64,000 nt of DNA, taken from NCBI RefSeq assembly GCF_009754915.1, contig NZ_WPIK01000001.1, forward strand, positions 62,001 to 126,000. The letters run 5' to 3'. Source of the DNA: Mucilaginibacter arboris (lineage in GTDB: Bacteria > Bacteroidota > Bacteroidia > Sphingobacteriales > Sphingobacteriaceae). The stretch's first letter is position 1; each line of letters opens with the position of its first letter. The translations under genes were made by a program, and so were the position numbers. This document shows positions 25,185 to 34,048 of this stretch, piece by piece. The notes beneath the pieces are model-generated. The model did not search any database. It was not told the origin of the DNA and saw nothing but the letters and a program-made list of their open reading frames with translations.

Positions 25185-27212
25185 ATGGATTTTAAATTAA
25201 CCTCACAATATAAACCTTCCGGCGATCAGCCGGAAGCAATTAAACAACTGGTTCAAGGTATTGAAAATGGCGATAATTACCAGACTTTGCTGGGCGTTAC
25301 CGGTTCGGGCAAAACGTTTAGTATTGCCAATGTGATCCAGGAAACGCAGAAACCGACGCTTGTTTTAAGTCATAATAAAACACTGGCGGCACAGCTTTAT
25401 GGGGAGTTCAAGCAGTTTTTTCCGGAAAACGCCGTAAACTATTTTGTTTCTTATTACGATTACTATCAGCCTGAAGCCTTTATTCCATCTTCCAATACTT
25501 ATATCGAAAAGGATTTGCAGATCAACGAAGAAATTGAAAAGCTTCGTTTACGCACTACTTCTGCGTTGATGTCCGGCCGGCGTGATATTATTGTCGTTTC
25601 ATCCATTTCCTGCATTTATGGTATGGGAAACCCGGAAGATTTTTCCAATTCTGTTTTCCGTTTTGCAGTTGGAACGCGAATTAGCAGAAATGCTTTTTTG
25701 CATCGTTTGGTCGAGATTTTATATGCGCGGACCACGGCCGATTTTAAACGCGGAACTTTTCGTGTAAAAGGTGATGTGGTAGAAATTTATCCGGCTTATC
25801 TGGATTATGCATACCGCATCAATTTTTATGGTGATGACATTGAAGAGCTAAGTACGTTTGATGTTTCTAACGGAAAAACGTTAGAAAAAATGGAAAACAT
25901 GGTTGTTTTTCCAGCCAATTTATATGTGGCTCCGCGAGAACGTTTCCAGCAATCAGTTTGGGCAATTCAGGAAGAATTGGAAACGCGCAAAAAGCAGTTC
26001 ATTGAGGACGGCCGTTTCCTGGAAGCAAAACGACTGGAAGAAAGGGTCAATTACGATCTGGAAATGATCCGTGAACTGGGTTATTGCTCCGGTATTGAAA
26101 ATTATTCCCGCTTTTTTGATGGAAGACAACCAGGAATGCGACCTTTCTGCTTGCTGGATTATTTCCCGAAGGATTATTTAATGGTGATTGATGAAAGCCA
26201 CGTTACCGTTCCGCAAATTCGTGCCATGTATGGCGGCGACCGTTCCCGCAAAATATCGTTGGTCGAATATGGTTTTCGTTTGCCTGCGGCGATGGATAAC
26301 CGTCCGCTTAACTTTCAGGAATTTGAAAGATTAGCACCACAAACCATTTATGTAAGTGCAACACCTGGAGATTTTGAGTTGGAAAAATCAGAAGGTGTAG
26401 TGATTGAGCAGGTTATCCGGCCAACCGGACTTTTGGATCCGGTAATTGAAGTCCGGCCTGTCATAAACCAGGTTGATGATTTACTGGAAGAAGTTGACCA
26501 AACTATTAAAAAAGGCGACCGGATTTTGGTAACCACATTAACCAAACGTATGGCAGAAGAACTGGCTAAATACATGGACCGCCTTAACATTAAATGCCGC
26601 TACATTCACTCTGAAGTAAAAACGTTAGAACGCGTAGAAATTTTACGCGGCTTGCGTTTGGGCGAATTTGATGTATTGATTGGTATAAACTTATTACGTG
26701 AAGGTTTGGATTTGCCGGAAGTTTCTTTGGTAGCAATTCTGGATGCCGATAAAGAAGGATTTTTACGGTCAGAAAGATCACTAATCCAAACCATTGGACG
26801 AGCTGCAAGAAATGATCGTGGACGCGTTATTATGTATGCTGATAAAATTACAGATTCAATGCAAATTACGATGGACGAAACCAATCGTCGCCGGGATAAG
26901 CAGATCCAATACAATTTAGAGCATGGAATTGTGCCGAAAACAGTTGGAAAATCTCGCGAAGCTATTATCGAACAAACTTCTGTAATGGATTTTAAAGGTG
27001 GTGTACAGCAGGCGTATGTGGAACAGGATGTTGCAGATAACATTGCTGCTGATCCGATTGTACAATACATGAGCAAACCGGAACTGAAAAAAGCCATCGA
27101 CAATACTAAAAAAGAGATGCTAAAAGCAGCAAAAGACATGGATTTTCTCGGCGCAGCCAAACTACGTGATGAAATGTTTGCGCTCGAAAAAATGATGACA
27201 GAGAAATTTTAG
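25185..27212 (+). CDS. uvrB: Excinuclease ABC subunit B
   Basis: A 675-residue nucleotide-excision-repair helicase. Walker A LGVTGSGKT lies at about 38-46, the beta-hairpin YYDYYQPEAFIP follows, motif II is MVIDESHVT, helicase motif VI is QTIGRAARN, and the C-terminal UVR domain (about 635-675) ends LRDEMFALEKMM. It works with UvrA and UvrC, which are not in the window. No SOS-type operator was recognised upstream. A palindromic motif pair follows the stop by 4 bases. Confidence 0.96.
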   Translation: MDFKLTSQYKPSGDQPEAIKQLVQGIENGDNYQTLLGVTGSGKTFSIANVIQETQKPTLVLSHNKTLAAQLYGEFKQFFPENAVNYFVSYYDYYQPEAFIPSSNTYIEKDLQINEEIEKLRLRTTSALMSGRRDIIVVSSISCIYGMGNPEDFSNSVFRFAVGTRISRNAFLHRLVEILYARTTADFKRGTFRVKGDVVEIYPAYLDYAYRINFYGDDIEELSTFDVSNGKTLEKMENMVVFPANLYVAPRERFQQSVWAIQEELETRKKQFIEDGRFLEAKRLEERVNYDLEMIRELGYCSGIENYSRFFDGRQPGMRPFCLLDYFPKDYLMVIDESHVTVPQIRAMYGGDRSRKISLVEYGFRLPAAMDNRPLNFQEFERLAPQTIYVSATPGDFELEKSEGVVIEQVIRPTGLLDPVIEVRPVINQVDDLLEEVDQTIKKGDRILVTTLTKRMAEELAKYMDRLNIKCRYIHSEVKTLERVEILRGLRLGEFDVLIGINLLREGLDLPEVSLVAILDADKEGFLRSERSLIQTIGRAARNDRGRVIMYADKITDSMQITMDETNRRRDKQIQYNLEHGIVPKTVGKSREAIIEQTSVMDFKGGVQQAYVEQDVADNIAADPIVQYMSKPELKKAIDNTKKEMLKAAKDMDFLGAAKLRDEMFALEKMMTEKF

Positions 27213-27216
27213 GGTG

Positions 27217-27242
27217 ATAAAAGAAGTATATGCTTCTTTTAT
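27217..27242. repeat. Back-to-back palindromic motif pair after uvrB
   Basis: ATAAAAGAAGTAT (27217-27229) abuts ATGCTTCTTTTAT (27230-27242); with flanks GGTG and CACC the whole 34-base block (27213-27246) is a palindrome with one mismatched pair. It lies between uvrB and the next same-strand gene and could terminate transcription. Confidence 0.85.
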
Positions 27243-27300
27243 CACCAAATTCTTTTGGCTGAAAGAAAATCATAAGCAAACCTTTTTTCCGTTAAACTTT

Positions 27301-27308
27301 TATATTTG
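27301..27308 (+). promoter_or_regulatory. Candidate -7 box for the DUF4834 gene
   Basis: TATATTTG matches TAnnTTTG, 23 bases before ATG 27332. Confidence 0.35.
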
Positions 27309-27331
27309 TACTACAACTTTTGTTTATAATC

Positions 27332-27589
27332 ATGTTGCTAATCCGCTTTTTAATCATATCTATTTCTATCCTGTACATGCTTCGCATGCTTGGGCGGTTA
27401 TTGCTGCCAGCTTTATTTAGGGGCATGGTAAACAAGGCGCAGGCACAACAAGGTAACCCAATGCAAGACCGTACAGAACGACGCCCAAAAGAAGGTACTG
27501 TTAAAATAGATTTCATTCCGCCTGATGCTAATAAAAGCGCTATTCCGGATTCGGAAGGCGAGTTTGTAAAATACGAGGAAATAAAGTAA
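27332..27589 (+). CDS. DUF4834 small membrane protein
   Basis: An 85-residue protein starting MLLIRFLIISISILYMLRML, one N-terminal membrane helix followed by a Gln/Arg-rich linker and the C-terminal signature GEFVKYEEIK typical of Bacteroidota DUF4834. The frame can begin four codons earlier at a TTG (27320); ATG 27332 is preferred. It is followed 5 bases later by another small membrane protein, so the two are probably co-transcribed. The function is unknown. Confidence 0.7.
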   Translation: MLLIRFLIISISILYMLRMLGRLLLPALFRGMVNKAQAQQGNPMQDRTERRPKEGTVKIDFIPPDANKSAIPDSEGEFVKYEEIK

Positions 27590-27594
27590 CAGCC

Positions 27595-27885
27595 ATGATC
27601 CCGGAAGAAATTTATAAACGCCGCCATTTTGGAACGCCAGAATCTGTTTCGCTGATTGTAATCAATTATATTGTTACTGTAATTTCTATTGAAGCTTTTG
27701 CCATGTGTACGCACATCAAATGGTTTTTTTGGGTTGTGATGGGATTATTGGCAATTTATAACATTTTCCAGGTCCGGAAAAACCTGGAAGTTTTCGATCG
27801 TAAAAACCTCCTGGTTTATGGCTTTAGCTTAGTGCTTCTTTTAGTGGTGTTTTTTCTGCTTCGTACAAAAGCACAGCCTTGCTAA
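27595..27885 (+). CDS. Small membrane protein, unknown function
   Basis: A 96-residue protein with about three hydrophobic helices after a charged start (MIPEEIYKRRHFGTPESVSL). The family is not recognised. It sits 5 bases after the DUF4834 gene and 142 bases before the YfhO-like gene, so it is likely part of that small operon. A partial motif copy (TGCTTCTTTTA at about 27833-27843) is inside the last helix, where it encodes LLL. Confidence 0.55.
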   Translation: MIPEEIYKRRHFGTPESVSLIVINYIVTVISIEAFAMCTHIKWFFWVVMGLLAIYNIFQVRKNLEVFDRKNLLVYGFSLVLLLVVFFLLRTKAQPC

Positions 27886-28027
27886 AATCACCCTGCTGAT
27901 TTTTCTGTTTTCAATCAAACGCCTTTACATGCTTTAATTGGCTTAAATTGATTAGGTTCTGATGAATTTATACATCCTTTTTGTAAAATTTCGTTAGGTT
28001 TGGAACTTATACAATTTTAAATTTTAG

Positions 28028-30508
28028 ATGAATAACTGGTTCAAGCAAAACGGCGTTCACTTTGCCGTAGCAGGTTTATTTATAGCAATCTGTTTCTTTT
28101 ATTTCACACCTGCTTTTCAGGGTAAAGTGCTGGTACAAAGCGATGTGATACAGGCACAAGGCATGCAGAAAGAAATTATGGATGTCCGTGCCAAAACCGG
28201 TAAAGCCCCGCTTTGGACCAACCAGGTATTTGGCGGGATGCCAGCTTATCAAATTTGGGCATTTTATCCATCCAACATTACCACTTACGTAATTTCTGCC
28301 TTAAAAACAGTATTTCCAAATCCGATTGATACCGTTTTGCTGTCGCTGTTTGGCGCCTATCTGCTGTTTTGCGTTTTAAAATTAAACCCATGGCTGGCTG
28401 CAGCCGGTGCTATTGCGTTTACTTTTTCGTCGTATAATTTTATTTTGCTGCATGCCGGGCATTCTAATCAGGCTTATGCAATTACTTTTTTTGCGCCAAT
28501 TTTAGCCGGGATTATCCTTACCCTAAGAGGAAAACATTGGCTTGGTGCTATTTTAACTACCTTTTTCCTGGCGATGGAAATTCGTTCCAACCATATTCAG
28601 ATGGCTTATTATTTAATGCTTTCGCTGCTGATTTTGGTTGGGATTGAATTGTATCATGCTATCAAAAATAAAACGACAACAATATTTTTTGAATCTATTG
28701 CTTATCTCGCCGGTGCTACATTGGTTGCTGTGATGATCAATGCTTCTATTTTGTGGACAACCTACGAATACGGACAAGAATCCATCCGCGGAAAATCAAA
28801 CCTCTCTCAAAAAGCAACTTCAGGAAATAGTAACGGTTTGGATAAAGAATATGCTTATGGCTGGAGCCAGGGAATAGGCGAATGTATTACATTTTTGATT
28901 CCAAATGCTTATGGCGGCGGTTCTGGCGGTGCTTTAAAAGCTGATTCTAAAGTTGCACAAGCTTTAATAGACAAAGGTGTTCCGCAAGATCAGGCGACTG
29001 GTTTTGCTGCGCAATTGCCAACTTATTGGGGCGGAAAACCATTTACCGAAGGTCCCTGGTATTTTGGTGCGGGTATTTGTTTTCTATTTGTTTTTGGATT
29101 GATGATTGTTCGTGGCCGTATTAAATGGTGGTTACTGGCAACTGTAATCCTGAGCATGTTGCTTTCCTTTGGAAAAAACTTTACCTTGGTATCCGATCTT
29201 TTCTTTAACTATTTCCCGCTTTATAACAAGTTTCGCGCCGTCGAGTCAATCCTTGTTTTAACGCAGCTTGCTTTTCCAATTCTTGCTTTTTTAGCGATAA
29301 AAGAAGCATTGCAAACTAAGGATAAGGCATTCATCCTGAAAAAACTATTCCTGTCATTATACATAACAGGCGGCATTGCGTTGCTGGTTGCCCTGCTGCC
29401 TCAACTGTTTTTTAGCTTTAAAAGCAGTACCGGAGATGAATCGCTGATTGCGCAGTTAACACAAGCTTTCCAAGGCGACAGCAGTTTTGCCAATACCATT
29501 GTAAACAGCGATTTGGTACAAGACCGTGCTTCACTTGCGCGCATGGATGCTATCCGGTCGCTTGTTTTCGTGCTGATTACTTTCGGTGTTTTATGGGCTT
29601 TTATCAAACAAAAAATTAATTTACAAATTACTTCCCTGCTTATTCTGGCGGTTACGCTCGTTGATTTATGGTCGGTAGATAAACGTTATCTGAAAGACGA
29701 CAGCTTCCAGGCAAAAGATGAGGCTTTGCAGGCAAGGACACCGAGGGAAGTTGACCAGTTTATTTTGCGTGATACCGATCCGGATTTTCGTGTGCTTGAC
29801 CTTACTCTGAGAGATCCTTTTGCCGATGCTTCTACCTCCTATTTTCATAAAACTTTAGGCGGATATCATGCGGCAAAATTGAAACGTTTCCAGGAATTGA
29901 TTGAAAATCAGTTTTCTAAAAGCCTCAATCAGGATGCTTTGGACATGCTAAATACCAAATATGTAATCACCGCTGACCCTAAAACACAAGCTGTTGGCAT
30001 GAAAGCAAACGCAACGGCTTGCGGCCATGCCTGGTTTGTAGAACAAGTTCGTTTTGCTGATAATGCCGATCAGGAAATGCAGGCCATCAGCAGTTTTGAT
30101 CCTAAAAAAGAAGCAATTGTTGATAAAAAGTATCAACCTCTAATTGATACCAAACAAAACGCGATAGACCCGAACGGAAAAATAACTTTAGTAAGCTACG
30201 CACCGGAACATTTGGTTTACGAAACGGGTTCAACTTCTAATCAGGTTGCTGTTTTTTCTGAGATTTATTACGATAAAGGCTGGAAGATGCTGATTGACGG
30301 ACAGGAAAAACCTTATTTCCGGGCTGATTATTTATTGCGCGCGGCACAAATCCCCGTAGGAAACCATAAAATTGAGTTTATCTTTCATCCAAATTCCTAC
30401 TATACCGGTGAAGGTATTTCTATGGCTGGCTCTATTTTATTGGTCCTTGCTTTTGGCGGATATGTTTTTGCAGAAAGCAGAAAGAAAAAGGTGGTAAAAA
30501 CAGTATAA
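28028..30508 (+). CDS. YfhO-like multi-pass membrane protein
   Basis: An 826-residue YfhO-type protein with an N-terminal half of about a dozen helices (including FSSYNFILLHAGHSNQAYA, LAMEIRSNHIQMAYY) and a large extracytoplasmic C-terminal domain ending in a final helix. These proteins resemble lipid-linked-sugar-dependent glycosyltransferases; in Bacillus YfhO acts in lipoteichoic acid glycosylation. In Bacteroidota no substrate is known. Two motif copies lie in frame (28312-28323 sister form; 29297-29309 giving IKEAL), and a third makes the last codons and stop (30495-30506). Confidence 0.75.
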   Translation: MNNWFKQNGVHFAVAGLFIAICFFYFTPAFQGKVLVQSDVIQAQGMQKEIMDVRAKTGKAPLWTNQVFGGMPAYQIWAFYPSNITTYVISALKTVFPNPIDTVLLSLFGAYLLFCVLKLNPWLAAAGAIAFTFSSYNFILLHAGHSNQAYAITFFAPILAGIILTLRGKHWLGAILTTFFLAMEIRSNHIQMAYYLMLSLLILVGIELYHAIKNKTTTIFFESIAYLAGATLVAVMINASILWTTYEYGQESIRGKSNLSQKATSGNSNGLDKEYAYGWSQGIGECITFLIPNAYGGGSGGALKADSKVAQALIDKGVPQDQATGFAAQLPTYWGGKPFTEGPWYFGAGICFLFVFGLMIVRGRIKWWLLATVILSMLLSFGKNFTLVSDLFFNYFPLYNKFRAVESILVLTQLAFPILAFLAIKEALQTKDKAFILKKLFLSLYITGGIALLVALLPQLFFSFKSSTGDESLIAQLTQAFQGDSSFANTIVNSDLVQDRASLARMDAIRSLVFVLITFGVLWAFIKQKINLQITSLLILAVTLVDLWSVDKRYLKDDSFQAKDEALQARTPREVDQFILRDTDPDFRVLDLTLRDPFADASTSYFHKTLGGYHAAKLKRFQELIENQFSKSLNQDALDMLNTKYVITADPKTQAVGMKANATACGHAWFVEQVRFADNADQEMQAISSFDPKKEAIVDKKYQPLIDTKQNAIDPNGKITLVSYAPEHLVYETGSTSNQVAVFSEIYYDKGWKMLIDGQEKPYFRADYLLRAAQIPVGNHKIEFIFHPNSYYTGEGISMAGSILLVLAFGGYVFAESRKKKVVKTV

Positions 30509-30545
30509 TTACTAACATAAAAGAATTATAAATCCTTAAATTTAC

Positions 30546-30779
30546 ATGATGGCCAATATTATAGAAAGAATTACTATTGATTCAAATATATGTCACGGGA
30601 AAGCTTGTATCCGTCATATGCGCTGGCCTGTTGAAGTAATTATCGATCTGATAGCTTCAGGTATGTCATTTGATGATATTATTACAGATCATCCCGAATT
30701 AGAAAAAGAGGATATCCTCGCATCTTTAGCATATGCAAAAATCACTTTATCAGGTAAGTCATTAGCAGAAGTTAATTGA
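30546..30779 (+). CDS. DUF433 antitoxin-like protein
   Basis: A 77-residue DUF433 protein with the family core ICHGKACIRHMRWPVEVIID and a helix-turn-helix-like SGMSFDDIITDHPELEKEDI. DUF433 proteins are predicted antitoxins that pair with DUF5615 PIN-like toxins. The stop overlaps the start of exactly such a gene by one base (TGATG), so translation is coupled. Two adjacent ATGs are possible starts. Confidence 0.8.
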   Translation: MMANIIERITIDSNICHGKACIRHMRWPVEVIIDLIASGMSFDDIITDHPELEKEDILASLAYAKITLSGKSLAEVN

Positions 30780-31141
30780 TGAACTTTTTGGTTGATGTGC
30801 ATTTACCTATAAGTTTATCTAAGTTTTTAAGTAAGCAACAGAATTGCAGCGCAATTCATGTTAATCAAATATTACAGAAATGGCATACACCCGATGCTGA
30901 TATTTGTAAATATGCTGATGAAAATAATATTGCTGTAATTACAAAAGATCAGGATTTTAAAAATTCGCACTTTATCAATAAAACCCCTAAAAAAATAATT
31001 CGGATTGCATTGGGAAATATTTCCAATAATGATCTAATTCTTCTTTTTGCAAAACATCTACCCATTTTGATTGAATTATCATCTATAAAAAAAGTTTTTT
31101 ATATTGAGATAAATGCTGAAAGAATTATCATAATAGATTAA
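30779..31141 (+). CDS. DUF5615 PIN-like toxin
   Basis: A 120-residue DUF5615 protein. PIN-fold acidic residues are visible: Asp near the start (NFLVDVHLP), Asp in the middle (HTPDADICKYAD) and ITKDQDF, as in VapC-like RNases. With the DUF433 gene it forms a predicted type II toxin-antitoxin pair, cytoplasmic, with RNA cleavage as the predicted toxin activity. It sits at the edge of the glycan cluster, a common landing place for such cassettes. Confidence 0.8.
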   Translation: MNFLVDVHLPISLSKFLSKQQNCSAIHVNQILQKWHTPDADICKYADENNIAVITKDQDFKNSHFINKTPKKIIRIALGNISNNDLILLFAKHLPILIELSSIKKVFYIEINAERIIIID

Positions 31142-31145
31142 ACGG

Positions 31146-31898
31146 TCAATCATTTGTTCTCCGGTTCCTAAACCAATACCAACCCAAATTAAAAGCAATT
31201 ACAAAGTGATTAAAAACAGTAGATAGCAAACCGTAATGCTTCCGCATAATAGCAAAACGCTCTTGTAAACTTTGCCGGTGTTTCTTTTTAGACATTCCGC
31301 CAACTAAATATTTAGCTACATATTGATGTACGTTTACAATTTTCCGCGCTTTTTTTGCAGCTGTTAAAATCCAATCGATATCCGAACTTAATTGATAATT
31401 TAAGTCGTAAAGCCCTGTTAGTTTTCTGCGGATAAAAATAGCTTGATGGCTAACGCTCATACCGTATTTAAAATCCCGCCAGGTAAAATTTTCCGGCGCT
31501 TTATGCCGGCGCTGACCTAAACTTTGCAGCTCCTCGTTAATCATTTCTGTTTCGCCATAATAAATATCCGCACCAGGCCCGCTTGCAAATACTTCTTTTA
31601 CCGTATCTTTTTCATAAAATTCATCACCCGAATTCATAAAAACAACGTAATCTCCGGTTGCTTTAGCCAAGCCTTTGTTCATGGCATCATAAATTCCTGC
31701 ATCTTTTTCACTGATAAAAACAGCAAGGCGAGAACGATATTTTTCGATAATTTCCAAAGTTCCATCTGTTGATTTTCCATCAATTACCAAGTATTCAATG
31801 TTTGGATAAGTTTGGTTAAGCACAGAAAGCATTGTCCGTTCTATGTCGTTTACATTGTTAAAAACAACGGTAATTACACTTAGAAGTGGTTTATTCAT
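31146..31898 (-). CDS. GT2 family glycosyltransferase
   Basis: A 250-residue GT-A enzyme: LLSVITVVFNNVNDIERTML opening, IDGKSTDGTLEII, and a donor-site region KDAGIYDAMNKGLAKATGDY followed by MNSGDEF in place of DxD. It resembles WcaA-type colanic or O-antigen transferases. It overlaps the upstream GT4 gene by 8 bases, so the two are translationally coupled, and it ends 5 bases from the toxin gene on the other strand. A motif variant lies in frame at 31589-31600. Confidence 0.85.
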   Translation of the reverse strand: MNKPLLSVITVVFNNVNDIERTMLSVLNQTYPNIEYLVIDGKSTDGTLEIIEKYRSRLAVFISEKDAGIYDAMNKGLAKATGDYVVFMNSGDEFYEKDTVKEVFASGPGADIYYGETEMINEELQSLGQRRHKAPENFTWRDFKYGMSVSHQAIFIRRKLTGLYDLNYQLSSDIDWILTAAKKARKIVNVHQYVAKYLVGGMSKKKHRQSLQERFAIMRKHYGLLSTVFNHFVIAFNLGWYWFRNRRTND

Positions 31899-33162
31899 TT
31901 TTTACCAAGCTTTTATACAATTCCAGATGCTTTTCTGCGATCACTTTTTCTGAGAATTTTTGCATCACCGTTTCCCGCGCCTGGTTTCGTAATGCTTCTT
32001 TTACCGGATAATTTATCATCCATTCCATCCCATCGCAAAAACTCGCTGCCGAACGGTATTCTGCCAAAAAACCATTGTATTGGTGCTGAACCATATCAGG
32101 GATTCCGCCAGTTGTAAAAGCAATTACCGGCGTACCACAAGCTAAACTTTCCATTACCGTGTAAGGCAAATTATCTTCCAGCGAAGGAATTAAAAAAGCA
32201 TCGGCCGCGGCATAACAGGTTGCCAGTTTTTCATCTTCTTTAATCGTTCCTAAAAAAATAGTTTTAAACGGAAAAACCGGCATATCTTCTGTGTTCCGGT
32301 TTCCAAAAACAACCAGTTCTATATTTTCTGGCTGGATGCTTCTTTTAGCAGCTAAAAGTTCGAGGCTTTCTAAAAGGTAAGCAGCGCCTTTATGCGAATC
32401 TTTTTTGGAAGGCATAAATCCCGTCAGGAAAATGAATTTATCTGTTGGCAAATCCAATTTTGCACGGGCTTCCTGCTGGTTTTGAGGTTTGAAAATATTT
32501 GTTTCTAACGTATTAGGAATTACATTTACTTGCTTTCCTTTCATCAAACTACTTCTCAAAACGGATTTCTTCATCCAACTACTCGGCGCAATAATGTTAA
32601 AATCTAATTTAGCGTAAGCAGAATTTTTCTGTTTCCATATCTTGTAGGAAATATCGTCAGGATTTGCATCAATCAAAACCGGACAATTACCGCACTGGTT
32701 TTCAAAATGATCACACGTATAACGCACATGGCAACCGCCGGTAAAAGCGTTGCTGTCGTGGAAAGTCCAAACAATTGGCTTGTTCAGTTTTGCCAGTTCT
32801 GCCAAATGTTTTGGGTTGAGAAAACTATGGTTAACCCAATGCAAATGAATAATATCCGCAGCCAAAACATCCGGATGATGGATCACAGAACTGCCAAACC
32901 AGGTAAAAGAAAACGGAATTTTTACCGGTTTTAAATAACGTTTTGCCAGCAAACGTTCGGTAATAATGGTAAAAGCGGCATAAGCACGTTTTGCCAAAGT
33001 ATTGGTAAAAGTTTTTACAGTTGGATTTTGGCCGAATTTGTAAAAAACAACAATGCTGGAACTGTTTTCTTTTTCGGCATTCAATGCCAGATTTAAACGC
33101 AGACAGGCACGGCCGGCACCGCCATTTCCATCGTAAGTATTCAAGTGGACCACTTTCAGCAT
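31891..33162 (-). CDS. GT4 family glycosyltransferase
   Basis: A 423-residue GT-B enzyme starting MLKVVHLNTYDGNGGAGRA at ATG 33162; a frame start at 33177 adds five unlikely codons. The acceptor half contains HWVNHSFL and the CHVRYTCDHFENQCGNCPVL cysteine patch common in this subfamily; the donor half has FLTGFMPSKKDSHKG and the E-x7-E region SLEDNLPYTVMESLACGTPV. It likely builds surface polysaccharide. Two motif copies are inside the frame (31992-32003, 32336-32347). Confidence 0.88.
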   Translation of the reverse strand: MLKVVHLNTYDGNGGAGRACLRLNLALNAEKENSSSIVVFYKFGQNPTVKTFTNTLAKRAYAAFTIITERLLAKRYLKPVKIPFSFTWFGSSVIHHPDVLAADIIHLHWVNHSFLNPKHLAELAKLNKPIVWTFHDSNAFTGGCHVRYTCDHFENQCGNCPVLIDANPDDISYKIWKQKNSAYAKLDFNIIAPSSWMKKSVLRSSLMKGKQVNVIPNTLETNIFKPQNQQEARAKLDLPTDKFIFLTGFMPSKKDSHKGAAYLLESLELLAAKRSIQPENIELVVFGNRNTEDMPVFPFKTIFLGTIKEDEKLATCYAAADAFLIPSLEDNLPYTVMESLACGTPVIAFTTGGIPDMVQHQYNGFLAEYRSAASFCDGMEWMINYPVKEALRNQARETVMQKFSEKVIAEKHLELYKSLVKNE

Positions 33163-33191
33163 CGCCCAAAAATACATTAAAATTTATGGTG

Positions 33192-33203
33192 TAAAAGAAG
33201 CAT
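33192..33203 (+). repeat. Dispersed motif copy between GT4 and methyltransferase genes
   Basis: TAAAAGAAGCAT in the divergent gap, flanked GTGTAAAAGAAGCATTAC. Confidence 0.85.
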
Positions 33204-33280
33204 TACATGCTCATAAAATTTGTTTGTTGTTGCTTTGCTTTTTTACAGAAATCTCTATTTTTTCTTTACTTTGCATCAAA

Positions 33281-34033
33281 ATGAGCAACCAACTCACCGA
33301 TAGAACTTTCTGGAAAAAATATTGGGAATCGAAGAAAGACCTCGCTGTTGCCATTAAACCTGATTATACTTTTCATAAGCTCTTAAAAAAACTCGTTAAA
33401 AAAAATAATATCAGAACAGCGATTGAACTGGGTGGTTTTCCGGGTTATTATGCTATCTATTTAAATAAATACGAAGGAATTGAAACAACCCTTTTCGATT
33501 ATTATGTGCATACCGGAATTTTGGTTGATGTTCTGGCCGCTAATGATCTAAGCGAAAAAAGTATTGGTGTGATTGAAGGCGACTTATTTAAATATAAAGC
33601 TTTAAAACAGTACGACCTTGTGCTTTCATGCGGGTTGATCGAGCATTTTGAAGACACAAAGGATATTATTCAAAGGCATTTACCCTTTTTAAAACCCGGT
33701 GGCACATTGTTTATTACATTGCCAAATTTTCTTGGAATAAACGGATGGGTCCAGCGTAACTTCGACCCAGAAAATTACAGCAAACACAACGTTAAAAGTA
33801 TGGAACTGGATTTACTTGCATACGTTTGCCATCAACTGAATTTAAAGGATGTTGAATTGAACCACTACGGCAAGTTTTCGGTCTGGCTGGAAAATGGGCA
33901 AACGAAATCTGTTGCTGCTAAAATCCTGACTAAAACGATCTGGCTGGCAGGCAAACTTTTTACACGGATTGTTCCGGTTGAAAGCAAACTGCTTTCGCCT
34001 TACATTGTACTTACCGCCCGGAAACCACAATAA
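33281..34033 (+). CDS. Class I SAM-dependent methyltransferase
   Basis: A 250-residue methyltransferase starting MSNQLTDRTFWKKYWESK at ATG 33281; the frame opens 19 codons earlier but that part is promoter-like. The SAM motif is AIELGGFPGYYAIYL, with the acidic post-II strand and LKPGGTLFITLPNF. It is placed among glycosyltransferases, so it probably methylates a sugar or lipid carrier. It ends facing the next glycosyltransferase, with one motif copy in the 12-base gap between stops. Confidence 0.8.
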   Translation: MSNQLTDRTFWKKYWESKKDLAVAIKPDYTFHKLLKKLVKKNNIRTAIELGGFPGYYAIYLNKYEGIETTLFDYYVHTGILVDVLAANDLSEKSIGVIEGDLFKYKALKQYDLVLSCGLIEHFEDTKDIIQRHLPFLKPGGTLFITLPNFLGINGWVQRNFDPENYSKHNVKSMELDLLAYVCHQLNLKDVELNHYGKFSVWLENGQTKSVAAKILTKTIWLAGKLFTRIVPVESKLLSPYIVLTARKPQ

Positions 34034-34036
34034 CGC

Positions 34037-34048
34037 ATGCTTCTTTTA
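34037..34048 (-). repeat. Dispersed motif copy between convergent stops
   Basis: Plus strand ATGCTTCTTTTA lies 3 bases after the methyltransferase stop and overlaps the stop codon of the convergent glycosyltransferase. Confidence 0.85.

Noticed and set aside
27292-27714. 140-codon minus-strand frame over the DUF4834 region
   Set aside because: It overlaps two small plus-strand genes with clear membrane and family features; composition is shadow-like.
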